From: JACRPH01 sp041665465
Lineage (GTDB): Archaea; Nanobdellota; Nanobdellia; Woesearchaeales; GW2011-AR9
DNA: 64,000 nucleotides
NCBI GenBank assembly: GCA_041665465.1
Contig: JBAYIU010000001.1
Span: 310,001-374,000, forward strand
Direction of reading: 5' to 3'
Positions 1 through 10,492 of this stretch are shown piece after piece. Every line of letters begins with the position of its first letter. Within the stretch, counting starts at the first letter, position 1. The notes under the pieces were generated by a model that made no database searches, had not been told where the DNA came from, and saw nothing but the letters and a program-made list of their open reading frames with translations. Made by a program: the position numbers and the translations under genes.

Positions 1-3000
1 AATTACAGTTATTTATACCGGAATAAACATCACTGGCATTAACAGTTAGGGTTGCACCAGTAGTGATTATACTACTAACAGTTAAACTATTAATCACCGG
101 TGTAGTCTGATCAACATAAAAGGTGAATGATGCATTGTTCGTATTGGTGGCGTTATCTCTTACGGTTAAGTTGACATAGTAAGTACCGTTAGCTGTAGCA
201 GTATAACTTTCCACAGTAGACACATTGTTAGTTGTCTCAGTCCAGTTCTGCAACAATCCTGAAGTAGAATTGTACAACGACAAAGTCCAGTTAATGATGT
301 AAGTGTCATTAGCAGTAAAGTTAATGGTTAAAGTAGCGTTGTTAGTACCATAACCCGTACTTACTCCATTGACATTATTAACTAAGGAAGTTGGAGATAC
401 TGCATCTACTAATACGGTTTGAGTAGTAGAATTACCGATATTATCACCTTGATCAGTACAATTAACATACCAACTATTACTTCCTTGACTTAAACTTGCA
501 TTTACAGTTATAACAGTATTAGTGTCGTTAGTTACGGAACTATTTGTTCCCATCGCTACTTCACCAACATACACAGTACAAGCCACAGTTGAAGCATCAG
601 TGGAATTGAAAGTGAAGTTAGGTGTAGCACTAGTACTCCAAGTGTTTGTAGCGGGACTTACCAAACTTACTACCGGTTCAATTTTATCCACGTTAATCAC
701 TCGAGGAGTGGATGCCCCAACATTACTATACAGATCAGTACAATTTACATACCAGGTATATGCTCCATCTACCGCGCTGGTATTAGACATAATCAAGGTA
801 GCGGTGTTATTGGTTGCACTCAAACTGTCGTTACGTGGTGCTCCATTGATAAACAAACTACAAGTAGCAGTAGCAGAGACTCCATCCACAAAAGTAAAGT
901 TAAAGACAGACATTCCGTCTCCGGTCCAACTGTTGTTTGCAGTATTCAAAGTTACTGTAGGAGCAGTAGCATCTACAGTGGTTACCATGACGATGTTATC
1001 ATCACTAGAGTTCAACACAACGGTAGCGTTATCATACAAAGTAGCTAGGACGTAAGTAGAGTAAACACCACTAGTTGTACTGTTTACGTCGACAATCACG
1101 TTAGCGTAAGTGGTCTCGTTAGTAATGTTTACCTGCATCAGGGTAGTCTGGTTAATCCTGCTAGACACCCCAGAAGTGGTGACCACAGTGAGATTATACA
1201 CCCGAGTAACATTATTTTCATTACGAACACTAATGTTATAGGTAGCGTTAGCACCTGAAGCTACGGTACTGACTAAAGCGCTCTGGTTAGTAAAAGTCAA
1301 GTTGTAAACAGTAGTTGTATTATCTGCTTCGATTGAAGTATAAACAGAGAACCCTAAAGAAGTCGGTATTCTCCAAGTGGTGTTAGCATACCCAGTTCCA
1401 CCAGCTACTTTATCAACTCCATCAGCATTAGTAACGTCGCTACAATCACTTAAATTATTCTCGTTACATTTTTGTAGGACATCTCCACCTTCAGGAATAA
1501 CCAACAAGATTGCATCTGCACCTAACCCTTGAGCTATCTCGGTCCACTTTAAGTTTTGCATACCCATATAGGTTTTATTACCAAAGTCAGTAACATTAAA
1601 GGCATCAGATAAATTAAAGTTTGATGCTTGAGACATATCAATACCTTCTAAATCAATGCTCCAATTAGCTACAGGATTATCAAACTTTAAAGTAGCATTG
1701 TTCATATAGGAAGTATTCTGAGTTGTACCTTGAGTTACGTTAGTATAACTTGAACCGTTCCAAATCTTAAAGGTCATGTCACTTAATAAAGGATTGGCAG
1801 GAGGTACGAAATCAAACTTATACGATACGTTAGCTGCAGAAGCAGCAGTGGTAAAGTTTAAACATCCACTGTAAGCACAGTTTCCAGCACGGTCACAAGC
1901 AGTTAATTTATAGTAATAGATTTGACCACTGGCTAAAGTAACCGGTGCACCTAATGAATCAGTTCTACCACTCTTAATCGGCAAGTCGTGCCAAGGTCGA
2001 TAATCGTCAGCAGTCATAGCCGGATTACCTAACTCATAGAAAGTATAAGTAGCGACATTACTTGCACAAGAACTGGCATGGAAGGTTATCGTTCCATTAG
2101 AAGGTTCGTTGGTTACCCAATGCATAACTGCAAAGTCGTTGAAAGTGTCTACTTTATTACTTTGAACGGTAGGAGCAGTTTTATCTCCAGTAGTATAATC
2201 AGTTCCACTACACCAAGGAGCCATACTACAATCAGAATCTGCACAGTTAGTTAAACCATCTAAATCTTCATCACCGCTGGAAGGGAAACAATCTTCAAAA
2301 GGCATGAATTTTCCGCCACCAATCATACTGAAAGCAGTTCCACAAGCCATAGGATTTTCAAAGCAGTTAGTTGGTTTGAAATCGACCGTTCCTGCAGTAT
2401 AATAAATTCCTTGATTGCTAGGTCCTAAATTGGAATCATTAGCCTGATTTAAAGCAGTAACATTGTCTGCACTAGCAGCCATGAAACGAATTCCATTTTG
2501 AGGATTACCCATATCGGTTTTATCTACCGCCATGATAGCTACACTAGCTTGACAAGAAACCGGTAGATTACCAAAGTTTGCTTCGGCTGGAGCTCCAGCA
2601 AGTTTAGCTCCGTACAAAGAAAATGCTCCGTTAAAACAACGATATCCTCTACGGATTTCTGACGGTCCATCAGTGCCATTATTATTAATGATATATTCAA
2701 ACTTATACTCAAATCCAGTATAATTTGTTCCGGAGATATTAACTGTACACCCAGTACTAGTGTTTGTATCACTATCTACAACAAAGAAATACTGACCAGA
2801 GTTAAGGCCACCACATAATAAAGATAGAGACATATTGCTTACATCTAAACCCATACCTAAAGAGGAACCCATGTCCTTAATACTAAACCCTAAAACATCA
2901 ATGTCTCCCCTTAAACTAAGATTAGGAGCAGAAGCGCTTAACATTACCGGAGCACCAGGATCCATATCTTGGAACATGGACTTCTTCATTGCTTCATACG

Positions 3001-5641
3001 GATCAAGAGTACCAAATCCGCCAGTTAGAACATCAATGTCACCACCGCAAGCAGAATCTTTGGAACAATCGGAATCAACACAATCTATAGCACTATCTCC
3101 ATCGTTATCAGTTCCATCATAACACAACTCTGCAGAAGCATTGTAACAATAATTAAAATTAGAACTCCAATTTCCAGTTACTGCTTCACAACCAGTTTGG
3201 TTAAGACATTTAGCAAAATTGTTAGCACTACAAGCAAAATCGTAATTGGTAGTACTTAAATCACACCAAGACTTACCAAACTGAGTGTCTGTTACCCATT
3301 TACACCCTGCTCCGCTACCCATCGCACTAGGATAAGAAGAATTTCCACAGGTTGAAGAACTGTAACAATTATGACAATCACTGTCACAAGAACCGCCACC
3401 CTGTACAAACTTACTCATATCTTCGACACACATCTTATTAGTTTCAAAAGGAGTAACCTCCGGAGGCATATTGGGAGGTGCAGTAACTACTTGACATTTA
3501 CCTTTACCACCAGCAGTACAGGTAGCAGTGGTATTACAAGCACCACAGAAGTCTGAACAAGTCATTCCTGAACCACCCATCTGCATAAAGTTAGGATTAC
3601 AACTGTTTTGGAAATTATCCCAACGGCAACTATACAAAGTACCGCTCACATTAGAGGAAGTAGTACAATTAACTTCGGCAGTAACGGTCCTACAAGGATG
3701 TTGACCTTGGAACATCATATCTTGAGATCCACCCATCATCATCTTACTATCTCCAGCATGACCTAAACTTTCCACTAAACCAGTATCAATAACATTAACT
3801 TCAAAGGCCATCCCCTGAAGGTTAGCAATAGCAGTTCTATTAACTGCAAATTTCATGATACCCGAACTACAATTTTTAAATGTAGAAACATTGATAGAAG
3901 AATTTATGGTGAAATTACCATTACTAGTGTTATAATATAAGAAGAAAGCTCCGCCAGAATTAAATAACAGTTTATAATCTGAACCGGGATAACCTTGACC
4001 TTCCTGTGCCCCGGTAGATTGGTTATTATCTGCATTGAATTCTAAGATCAACATGTTACCAACTGAACCAGTAGCATTACAGAACTGAGCATCAGCAAAA
4101 TTTGGACCCATTAATTGCCAGCCGATATAACTAGAGGTCATATCTACCCATACTGCACCTAAATCATCAGCAACGGTGTTATTACTGGTACACCCTTGAC
4201 CGGGAGTAGTATAGGAATTAGTTCCGGAACCCATACCGGGAGGATAACATCCCGGACCGTTAGAAGCATAAGGAGCAGTATTTCCAGAGAATCCAGTAAA
4301 GGTGTTCCAATTAATAGACGAAGTTACAGGAGGAGGAGTTCCTCCTCCAACAATTGAAGTGAAGTTTAAGTCATCCAGTTGTAGATTTAAAGAAGCATTA
4401 GCCACACGATTACCATACATGCTCACAAAATAAGTCCCGCTAGGAGAACTTTCATTAACACCCGAAACAGTCACACCATTATATTCGCAGTTAAAGGAAT
4501 TATTATTATAACCTCTTAAAGTCAAAGTGGCATTCTCAATGTAAGTAACCGGAGAAAGTACTGGTGAACCCTGATTAGTAAAACCAAGATGAGTTCCATT
4601 ATTTACTAGTTTACAAGTGTAGAATTCAGTAGAACTAGGCAGACTAGAATAGTTCCCCACAGATAATTCGAACGCAAATTGATCATTAGCCCCACCAAGA
4701 ATACTATAAGTAGTATTATCAAGCTTACCCAACTTAACTGAGAGAGTAAAATTATTACTGAGATTGACTGAACGTTTGGTCCAGATAACTCCAGATCCAC
4801 TAGTAGCTCCGGAACCATTCAGGATGATTCTACTATCTTGGGAGATGCTCATAGACCCAGAAACATTAAAGTTATACCTGCTATCGTTAATCGCAACTCC
4901 GGTAAAAGTGTCATAGAAAGGAGTAAGAGAAGTGGAAGGAGTCATAACTACTCCTCCAGTTACACTGTAATTGAAATAATCGAAAGTCACGCTGGCGTTG
5001 GCCGAATAAGTAGCATCACTGGATACACTGGACTTAAGCATAATCCCATACCCAACACCAATATTAGTAGAGGTCATATTTACTGAAGACCCGGCAAAAG
5101 TACAATTAAATTGGTTAGCAGAACTATTTGTATATCTCATCATTAAAGTTCCAGAGAGAGTACTAATAGGGGTGATAGCTGCAGGAACCCCAGAACCATT
5201 AGCTATCATTAAATAAAGACCAGAAGGAGTACCATAACGCAAAGTAAGACCACATTGAGTAAAAGGAGAAAGAGTCCCATTTATAACCATAATAGTAGCA
5301 GTAATACCACCATTACCGCCAATCATCTGATCAGAAGTATTAGTAAGATTGATATCTACAGAAAGACTAAAATTCATGATCCCACTAAAATTATTATTTG
5401 TTCTCAAATACCCTTCTGCTACCGAACCACCTTCTGCTACAGAAGTATTGAATAATACTGTATAATCGTAAGGCGCGATAAGAGTTACGCCGGCAGTAGT
5501 AACATTGTTGAATAAATTGCCTACCCCCGTATCAAAACCCTCGGTAAATGTAGTTAAGCCACCTGCAGCTAAACCACTGCTAGCTAAAGCCACTACTAAA
5601 ACTAATAACAACAACAAGAATTTATTTACGTTTTGAACCAT
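1..5641 (-). CDS. Giant secreted surface protein, 3' end outside window
   Basis: The frame is open from an ATG at 5641 to the window edge, about 1,880 codons with no stop. I read the whole frame. The N-terminus is a signal peptide (MVQNVNKF followed by a Leu/Val-rich stretch ending ALASSGLA). The first 450 residues hold at least two related beta-sandwich (LamG-like) repeats. A Cys-rich part follows around residues 630-880, ending in a calcium-loop-like stretch (DGTDNDGDSAIDC, plus-strand about 3070-3117). A second such motif (GDEDLDGLTNCADSDC) lies near 2222-2272. The C-terminal part is fibronectin/Ig-like (for example VNLTVRDNATN). N-x-S/T sequons are very frequent, fitting a glycosylated cell-surface adhesin or S-layer-associated protein. 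A GAGGGTG ribosome site lies about 10 bases before the ATG and a TATA-like box (5711-5720) further up. The exact function is unknown. Confidence 0.85.
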   Translation of the reverse strand, partial: MVQNVNKFLLLLLVLVVALASSGLAAGGLTTFTEGFDTGVGNLFNNVTTAGVTLIAPYDYTVLFNTSVAEGGSVAEGYLRTNNNFSGIMNFSLSVDINLTNTSDQMIGGNGGITATIMVINGTLSPFTQCGLTLRYGTPSGLYLMIANGSGVPAAITPISTLSGTLMMRYTNSSANQFNCTFAGSSVNMTSTNIGVGYGIMLKSSVSSDATYSANASVTFDYFNYSVTGGVVMTPSTSLTPFYDTFTGVAINDSRYNFNVSGSMSISQDSRIILNGSGATSGSGVIWTKRSVNLSNNFTLSVKLGKLDNTTYSILGGANDQFAFELSVGNYSSLPSSTEFYTCKLVNNGTHLGFTNQGSPVLSPVTYIENATLTLRGYNNNSFNCEYNGVTVSGVNESSPSGTYFVSMYGNRVANASLNLQLDDLNFTSIVGGGTPPPVTSSINWNTFTGFSGNTAPYASNGPGCYPPGMGSGTNSYTTPGQGCTSNNTVADDLGAVWVDMTSSYIGWQLMGPNFADAQFCNATGSVGNMLILEFNADNNQSTGAQEGQGYPGSDYKLLFNSGGAFFLYYNTSNGNFTINSSINVSTFKNCSSGIMKFAVNRTAIANLQGMAFEVNVIDTGLVESLGHAGDSKMMMGGSQDMMFQGQHPCRTVTAEVNCTTSSNVSGTLYSCRWDNFQNSCNPNFMQMGGSGMTCSDFCGACNTTATCTAGGKGKCQVVTAPPNMPPEVTPFETNKMCVEDMSKFVQGGGSCDSDCHNCYSSSTCGNSSYPSAMGSGAGCKWVTDTQFGKSWCDLSTTNYDFACSANNFAKCLNQTGCEAVTGNWSSNFNYCYNASAELCYDGTDNDGDSAIDCVDSDCSKDSACGGDIDVLTGGFGTLDPYEAMKKSMFQDMDPGAPVMLSASAPNLSLRGDIDVLGFSIKDMGSSLGMGLDVSNMSLSLLCGGLNSGQYFFVVDSDTNTSTGCTVNISGTNYTGFEYKFEYIINNNGTDGPSEIRRGYRCFNGAFSLYGAKLAGAPAEANFGNLPVSCQASVAIMAVDKTDMGNPQNGIRFMAASADNVTALNQANDSNLGPSNQGIYYTAGTVDFKPTNCFENPMACGTAFSMIGGGKFMPFEDCFPSSGDEDLDGLTNCADSDCSMAPWCSGTDYTTGDKTAPTVQSNKVDTFNDFAVMHWVTNEPSNGTITFHASSCASNVATYTFYELGNPAMTADDYRPWHDLPIKSGRTDSLGAPVTLASGQIYYYKLTACDRAGNCAYSGCLNFTTAASAANVSYKFDFVPPANPLLSDMTFKIWNGSSYTNVTQGTTQNTSYMNNATLKFDNPVANWSIDLEGIDMSQASNFNLSDAFNVTDFGNKTYMGMQNLKWTEIAQGLGADAILLVIPEGGDVLQKCNENNLSDCSDVTNADGVDKVAGGTGYANTTWRIPTSLGFSVYTSIEADNTTTVYNLTFTNQSALVSTVASGANATYNISVRNENNVTRVYNLTVVTTSGVSSRINQTTLMQVNITNETTYANVIVDVNSTTSGVYSTYVLATLYDNATVVLNSSDDNIVMVTTVDATAPTVTLNTANNSWTGDGMSVFNFTFVDGVSATATCSLFINGAPRNDSLSATNNTATLIMSNTSAVDGAYTWYVNCTDLYSNVGASTPRVINVDKIEPVVSLVSPATNTWSTSATPNFTFNSTDASTVACTVYVGEVAMGTNSSVTNDTNTVITVNASLSQGSNSWYVNCTDQGDNIGNSTTQTVLVDAVSPTSLVNNVNGVSTGYGTNNATLTINFTANDTYIINWTLSLYNSTSGLLQNWTETTNNVSTVESYTATANGTYYVNLTVRDNATNTNNASFTFYVDQTTPVINSLTVSSIITTGATLTVNASDVYSGINNCN

Positions 5642-5816
5642 TTTGCCTAACACCCTCTTTTTTATCTAATTATGAATAGTACAACTTTTGGATTAAGTAA
5701 ACATTAATGATATTTAAAGGTTTCTTTATCTAGAACATAGTTCTAGAGGGTATATTTCCAGTGGAAATCTCGGAAAATAAGTGCATTTAACTGGGAATTG
5801 CAGTTAACCGGACACA

Positions 5817-5826
5817 ATTTTTATAA
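5817..5826 (+). promoter_or_regulatory. TATA-like box of pgk
   Basis: An A/T box (tttttataaa) sits about 29 bases before the pgk ATG. With the usual archaeal TATA-to-start spacing, the transcript would begin at or within a few bases of the start codon, so the mRNA is leaderless or nearly so. Confidence 0.5.
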
Positions 5827-5850
5827 AGAAAAAGGTGTTTTCCATAACTA

Positions 5851-7047
5851 ATGAAACGTTTCACTTTAGAGAACTATCCCTTAGAAAATAAGACTGTGTT
5901 GGTTAGAGTTGACTTCAATGTTCCCTTAAAAGAAGGTAGAGTTCTAGATAATTCTAAGATCCAAGCAAGTTTAACCACCCTAAAATTTCTCCTAGATAAG
6001 AATTGTAAAATTGTCTTAATGACACATCTAGGTGATCCTAAAGGTAAAGTAGTATTAAATCTGAAAACAGACCCTCTCGCCAAAGAGTTACAACAACTTC
6101 TTCCCAAAGCCAAAATTCAAAAGTTAGATGATTGTATCGGCAAAGAGATAAAAGAAGCGATTAAAAATGCTAAACCTAAACAAATATTTCTGTTAGAAAA
6201 TCTACGCTTCTATAAAGAAGAGGAAGCTAATGATTTAATGTTTGCACAATCTTTAGCCAGTTTAGCAGAAGTTTATATCGATGATGCTTTTGCGGTATCG
6301 CATCGGAATCATGCTTCGGTAGCTAGCGTAGCTAAATTTCTTCCGGCAATCTCTGGACATTTGATGGAACAAGAGATATTTCACTTAAACCAAGCTTTTT
6401 CTAATTCTCATCCTAGTGTATGGATGATGGGAGGAGCTAAGTTAGATAAGATTGACTTAATCAAACAAGCTTTGAAACGAGCAGATAGACTATTAATTGG
6501 AGGAGCACTAGCGTTTACTTTCTTAAAATCGCGCGGGATTAACGTGGGAATGTCTAAAGTAGACACTAATGCTTTACCTTTAGCTAAAGATATTCTTAAG
6601 AAACATTGGAGAAAGATCGTTTTACCAGTAGATTTTGTAGTGACAGAGGAGTTTAAGATGCACGCTAAAACTTCGGTTGTTGGATATAATCAAATTAAAA
6701 ATAATCAGATTGCTTTAGACATCGGTCCCAAAACTAGGGAAGGGTTTGAACATTATTTAAGTCAAGCCAAGATAATTGTTTGGAACGGACCTCTTGGATA
6801 TATGGAATGGTCACAGTTTGCTCAAGGCACTAAAGAGATTGGTCGTTTCTTAGGGCAAGTGGATTGTGTTAAAATTGCGGGTGGTGGAGAAACTTCTGAA
6901 GCAATCCATAAATTTCATTTAGAACATAACTTCACTCATGTGTCTACCGGCGGAGGAGCTTCTTTAGATTTCTTATCTGGCAAGAAGATGCCTGGGATAG
7001 ACGCTCTGCAAGAAAGTTATAGAAGATTAAAAGGAAAAGTAAAGTAA
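5851..7047 (+). CDS. pgk: Phosphoglycerate kinase
   Basis: Cytosolic glycolytic/gluconeogenic enzyme that moves phosphate between 1,3-bisphosphoglycerate and ADP. The 398-residue length is normal. Family motifs are visible: VRVDFNVPL near residue 20, the substrate-binding LENLRFYKEEE near 125, HRNHASVASV near 150, the MGGAKLDK hinge near 195, VWNGPLGYME near 310 and the nucleotide-binding GGGETSEAIHKF near 345 with STGGGASLDFLSG near the end. The start is set by the VLVRVDFN alignment and by the TATA-like box at 5817-5826. It is monocistronic and runs toward the minus-strand gene that ends 5 bases beyond its stop. Confidence 0.98.
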   Translation: MKRFTLENYPLENKTVLVRVDFNVPLKEGRVLDNSKIQASLTTLKFLLDKNCKIVLMTHLGDPKGKVVLNLKTDPLAKELQQLLPKAKIQKLDDCIGKEIKEAIKNAKPKQIFLLENLRFYKEEEANDLMFAQSLASLAEVYIDDAFAVSHRNHASVASVAKFLPAISGHLMEQEIFHLNQAFSNSHPSVWMMGGAKLDKIDLIKQALKRADRLLIGGALAFTFLKSRGINVGMSKVDTNALPLAKDILKKHWRKIVLPVDFVVTEEFKMHAKTSVVGYNQIKNNQIALDIGPKTREGFEHYLSQAKIIVWNGPLGYMEWSQFAQGTKEIGRFLGQVDCVKIAGGGETSEAIHKFHLEHNFTHVSTGGGASLDFLSGKKMPGIDALQESYRRLKGKVK

Positions 7048-7052
7048 AAAAA

Positions 7053-8327
7053 TTATGAAGGTCGATATCTAAGTTTAGTTCCCTTATCCTGAACATACTC
7101 TATGATTCCCCCTTCTGCATGAGATACTTCTTTGGCAACTTCAAAAGCGATTTTTTGATGATTGGTACTAATCTCTTGGTCCCCAGGATAAATTACCGGG
7201 AAGATAGCTCTAGCTAAGTTATCCAAAGGAATAAACTCATTAGAATGTTCTCTTAAAACGACATTAGCTCTTTCATAAGCAAGCGAACTTAAATCAGTTC
7301 TAGAAATAATTTCTCTTCCCATCTGAAGTCCGTACTCCTGGAACTGTGCTTTTCGAGTCTTAGCATTTTTCCTTCCGTCGTGGATACTTTTACCAACAGA
7401 ATATAAATCTCCTACCACTTTAGAGACTACAGCTACAGTTAGAACATCTAACCAGTATAACCCCGTATTTTCAGTAAGCCCATAGAGGGTAGGAAGCTTC
7501 TCTGAAGAGAGAGAACCGAGTACTATTCCTCCATCCGGCCCACGAGTAGTAACTAAGTCACATCCTCTAAGGATACTAAATAATATTGGAAGACCCCAAT
7601 CTTCTTTTAAACTTTGAACATACGCTCTACCTGCATCACTTAAGTAATGCGGTTCCCTTGGAAGGTCCCATCTTTCATCAGGAGTAGCCTGCTTAGTGTT
7701 AGACAATATCTTTACTCCATCCCAGAAATTAAGATTATTCCTTACCTCAGAGAGTAGATACACATTACTCTCTCTAGCAAGCTTAGACAAAGGCACTAAT
7801 TTACTTAATCGTTCTTGACGTTGTTCAGGAAGATCCTCTGCAACTCCTTCTAAACCAGCCTTTATTGCTTCAGACAATTGTAAAGAAAGATTATCTCTTA
7901 ATGAAACATATTCCCTAGAAAGAACATTTGGCCATTGAGCAATCTTGCTGTTATAAGCTACGAATTTTCTTTGCGGAGTATCAGAGAGATTAGTTAAAGC
8001 AGTAACTACCCCTTCTCCAAGAGAAAGTAGATTTACAATCTCGGATAAACTTTCTAAAGAGGGATTAGATGGAAAAGAAGCAACCTGATCTTTTAAGTAA
8101 TCCAAATGAGATTCACGAAAAGTTTTTGTAATAAACTCACCTACACTAGAAGGATCATAATGAAGTTCTTCAGCGGTCTGTCCTACTGCTGCTCGACCTT
8201 GAAAACCATACTGCTCATAAATAGGTTCAGGAGCAACTCGAGCCACTACTCCATTATCTATCATGGTTTGAATTAATAATTCTAACTGTTCTTGAACTTC
8301 GGGATTAACTTTGTTATCTTTTGCCAT
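7053..8327 (-). CDS. Hypothetical protein, 424 aa
   Basis: I do not recognise a family. The protein is soluble, with no signal peptide or membrane segment, and mostly helical by composition. The last 60 residues (from NLARAIFPVIYPGDQE to KGTKLRYRPS) could be a winged-helix-like fold, ending in a basic strand. The ATG at 8327 is used; the preceding bases (tggcaaaag after an A/T-rich stretch) give no clear ribosome site. The gene is convergent with pgk and lies downstream of a coiled-coil gene on the same strand, separated by about 85 bases, so it probably has its own promoter. Confidence 0.75.
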   Translation of the reverse strand: MAKDNKVNPEVQEQLELLIQTMIDNGVVARVAPEPIYEQYGFQGRAAVGQTAEELHYDPSSVGEFITKTFRESHLDYLKDQVASFPSNPSLESLSEIVNLLSLGEGVVTALTNLSDTPQRKFVAYNSKIAQWPNVLSREYVSLRDNLSLQLSEAIKAGLEGVAEDLPEQRQERLSKLVPLSKLARESNVYLLSEVRNNLNFWDGVKILSNTKQATPDERWDLPREPHYLSDAGRAYVQSLKEDWGLPILFSILRGCDLVTTRGPDGGIVLGSLSSEKLPTLYGLTENTGLYWLDVLTVAVVSKVVGDLYSVGKSIHDGRKNAKTRKAQFQEYGLQMGREIISRTDLSSLAYERANVVLREHSNEFIPLDNLARAIFPVIYPGDQEISTNHQKIAFEVAKEVSHAEGGIIEYVQDKGTKLRYRPS

Positions 8328-8413
8328 TGTATTCCTCTAAAAATATATTTCTGAAATAGTCTCCTTAAACCCAAAACCCATTTATAAATATTACTATTCT
8401 AAAAGAGTAATAA

Positions 8414-9742
8414 TTACAACAGGACTTCAACTTCTTTTTCCAGATGATTTCTAATCAAAGATTCAAATTTATCTTTAGCTTTCTTCTGTGAGACTTCTTC
8501 CAATTTGGTCTGTTCTTCAATCTCTTTTACTTGCTTCTTCAATTTCTTCACTTCTGCTTCAAAATGGTCAACTCGGTACTTAACATCTTCATAACGCATC
8601 GATAGAGCGCGGTTAACCGTCTTTTCAGCTTCAGCATACTTTCCTTTAACTTGAGTATACTCTTTATGTAATTCTCTCAACTTTCCAGAATTAGCTTGCT
8701 CGACTCGGTCCAAGATTAGAGATAAATCGTTAGGATCAATCTTTACTCGTTGATCTTCCATATACAATCTTAATTTACGAATAATAGGGATAATATTCAA
8801 ATCATCATCTTCATAGAAAGCAGTAAGATAACTAGTAAGGTAATCATCAAGAATTCCGTTATCTTGATCAAATTCTTGTAACTGATGTAAGTAAGGTTTT
8901 AACGGGGAGAAGAAAACTAACACGGTTTGTTTAGCCTGCTCCATCTGTGGAGAAAGAACATCTTTTTGTTCCTCTCGATCTTCCAATTCTTCAAACCCTT
9001 CTTCATGACGCAGAATAGAGAATTCTCTCTGCTTTTCTTCTAAACTTTCTTGTGCTTGCAATAGATGTTGTTGGTTAGTCTTAAATCTTAGTTTAAGTTG
9101 TTGAACTCGTTGATTGGACTCAAGCAACATAGAATTTAATCTCTGTAACCAACTCCATGCTTGCCATTTGCTAGAATCACGCTTATGTTCAAATTCATCT
9201 TTAAGCAAACTAATCTTGTTCAATTCTAGCCATAAGGGATTATTCTGAGAAGGATTATCTACATCGGTGTTTAGACCCCATAAAGAAACTAACTCTTCTC
9301 CTAAACTTTGTGCTTCCATCTTTTCCATCAGTTTTCTGGCTCGATCTTGGATCGCTGCACTAAAACGAGTAATGTTCTCAGAAGTTAAGGGCTGTTTAGT
9401 ATGGACTAATTTAACTAAGGCTTGAGCATCAGAAATCAGTAAGTTAATCTCTCCCACGGTAGTGTACCTTAACTTAGTTAAATCTAAATGGTCAATATAT
9501 TGATCGATTAAGTGATTGATCTGTTGAGCGACGGTTTTGAGGTTGTTAAGATAATCTTGGATTTCTTCATCAACATTTCCAGAATCTAGGAAAGAAGTTT
9601 CTTGAGCCTTTAGCCAAGATTCTAGATTGTTTAACAGAATCTGTTCAGCGTTAGATTTAGCTGCTGGAACGGGTTGAGGTTCAGCAACAGCTTTTATCTC
9701 CGGTTCGGACTTAGTAAAGAATTTCTTAATAAAGCTGGGCAT
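8414..9742 (-). CDS. Coiled-coil protein, 442 aa
   Basis: The protein starts MPSFIKKFFTKSEPEIK and has a Pro/Ala-rich linker. Long heptad-like helices follow, especially around residues 215-260 and 345-440 (Lys/Glu-rich, KKLKKQVKEIEEQTKLEEV). No enzyme motif or membrane segment is seen. I chose the ATG at 9742 over the TTG two codons upstream because an A/T box (ttaaata, about 9762-9768) lies about 22 bases before it, fitting a leaderless start. The function is unknown; a structural or scaffold role is only a guess. Confidence 0.75.
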   Translation of the reverse strand: MPSFIKKFFTKSEPEIKAVAEPQPVPAAKSNAEQILLNNLESWLKAQETSFLDSGNVDEEIQDYLNNLKTVAQQINHLIDQYIDHLDLTKLRYTTVGEINLLISDAQALVKLVHTKQPLTSENITRFSAAIQDRARKLMEKMEAQSLGEELVSLWGLNTDVDNPSQNNPLWLELNKISLLKDEFEHKRDSSKWQAWSWLQRLNSMLLESNQRVQQLKLRFKTNQQHLLQAQESLEEKQREFSILRHEEGFEELEDREEQKDVLSPQMEQAKQTVLVFFSPLKPYLHQLQEFDQDNGILDDYLTSYLTAFYEDDDLNIIPIIRKLRLYMEDQRVKIDPNDLSLILDRVEQANSGKLRELHKEYTQVKGKYAEAEKTVNRALSMRYEDVKYRVDHFEAEVKKLKKQVKEIEEQTKLEEVSQKKAKDKFESLIRNHLEKEVEVLL

Positions 9743-9850
9743 ACCCAATTAAGGTCAAAGTGGGTATTTAATGATTTCTATACACCAAGACATAATATTC
9801 TTAAGAAGAGTAGTGAGAAATATATTCTACAAAACATATTCCAAACCCAA

Positions 9851-10492
9851 CTAAAATTTCTTTACTGCTTCCAGAAGGTCTCGTGGCTCTTTAACAACAT
9901 ATTTGGATTGATACTTTGGAATATTCTTAGGATTATATCCCCAACCATATTCTACCAGAATCACACTATTTATTCCAGCGGCAGTTGCTCCATTAAAATC
10001 TACTTCTCTATCTCCAATCATTAAAGTTTGGTCAGGAGTAACCCCCATTTCAGTTAATAATAGAGGAATAACTTCTCTTTTTCTATATTTCTCTTCGGTT
10101 TTTTCTCTTCCCAGAACTTTTTCAAAATAACTAAAAAGACCAAAACTCTTTAACTTAGATTCAACTTCCTCTTTATACGAAGAAGAAATCAAAGCTAAAC
10201 GATAATTATGACTTAATTCTTTAATCACACTTATAATCTCAGGGAATAGAAGGGAAGTGGTTTTCTTAATCTCCTCTCTGAATATTTCGTTACCTTTAAT
10301 CATTTCATCTTCAGAGAAACCTAAATTATTATAACATTCATAAGAGGAATATCCATAAACATTACGGAAATATTCTAGATCTGTAGGACAAGTTCTTCCT
10401 AATTTCTTACAAAGGATTTGATAAACCTTATGGACATTAGCAAAAGAATCAACAATCACTCCATCATAATCAAAGATAATTAATTTAATCAT
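9851..10492 (-). CDS. HAD-family hydrolase, phosphoglycolate-phosphatase-like
   Basis: A 213-residue haloacid-dehalogenase-superfamily phosphatase. Motif I is DYDGVIVDS (residues 8-16), with the nucleophile Asp first and the acid/base Asp two residues later. Motif II is ALISSS near 118, the conserved Lys lies in the RKREV region near 158, and motif IV is MIGDREVDFNGATAAG near 177-192. The helical cap between motifs I and II is of the subfamily-I type, as in Gph or beta-phosphoglucomutase. The substrate cannot be told from sequence. The ATG follows directly on the stop codon of ychF, so the two genes are co-transcribed and translationally coupled. Confidence 0.88.
   Translation of the reverse strand: MIKLIIFDYDGVIVDSFANVHKVYQILCKKLGRTCPTDLEYFRNVYGYSSYECYNNLGFSEDEMIKGNEIFREEIKKTTSLLFPEIISVIKELSHNYRLALISSSYKEEVESKLKSFGLFSYFEKVLGREKTEEKYRKREVIPLLLTEMGVTPDQTLMIGDREVDFNGATAAGINSVILVEYGWGYNPKNIPKYQSKYVVKEPRDLLEAVKKF

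Noticed and set aside
522..1055. Plus-strand open frame of 177 codons, and several others within 1-5641
   Set aside because: They are antisense to the giant surface gene, whose repetitive Thr/Asn codons leave long open frames on the other strand.
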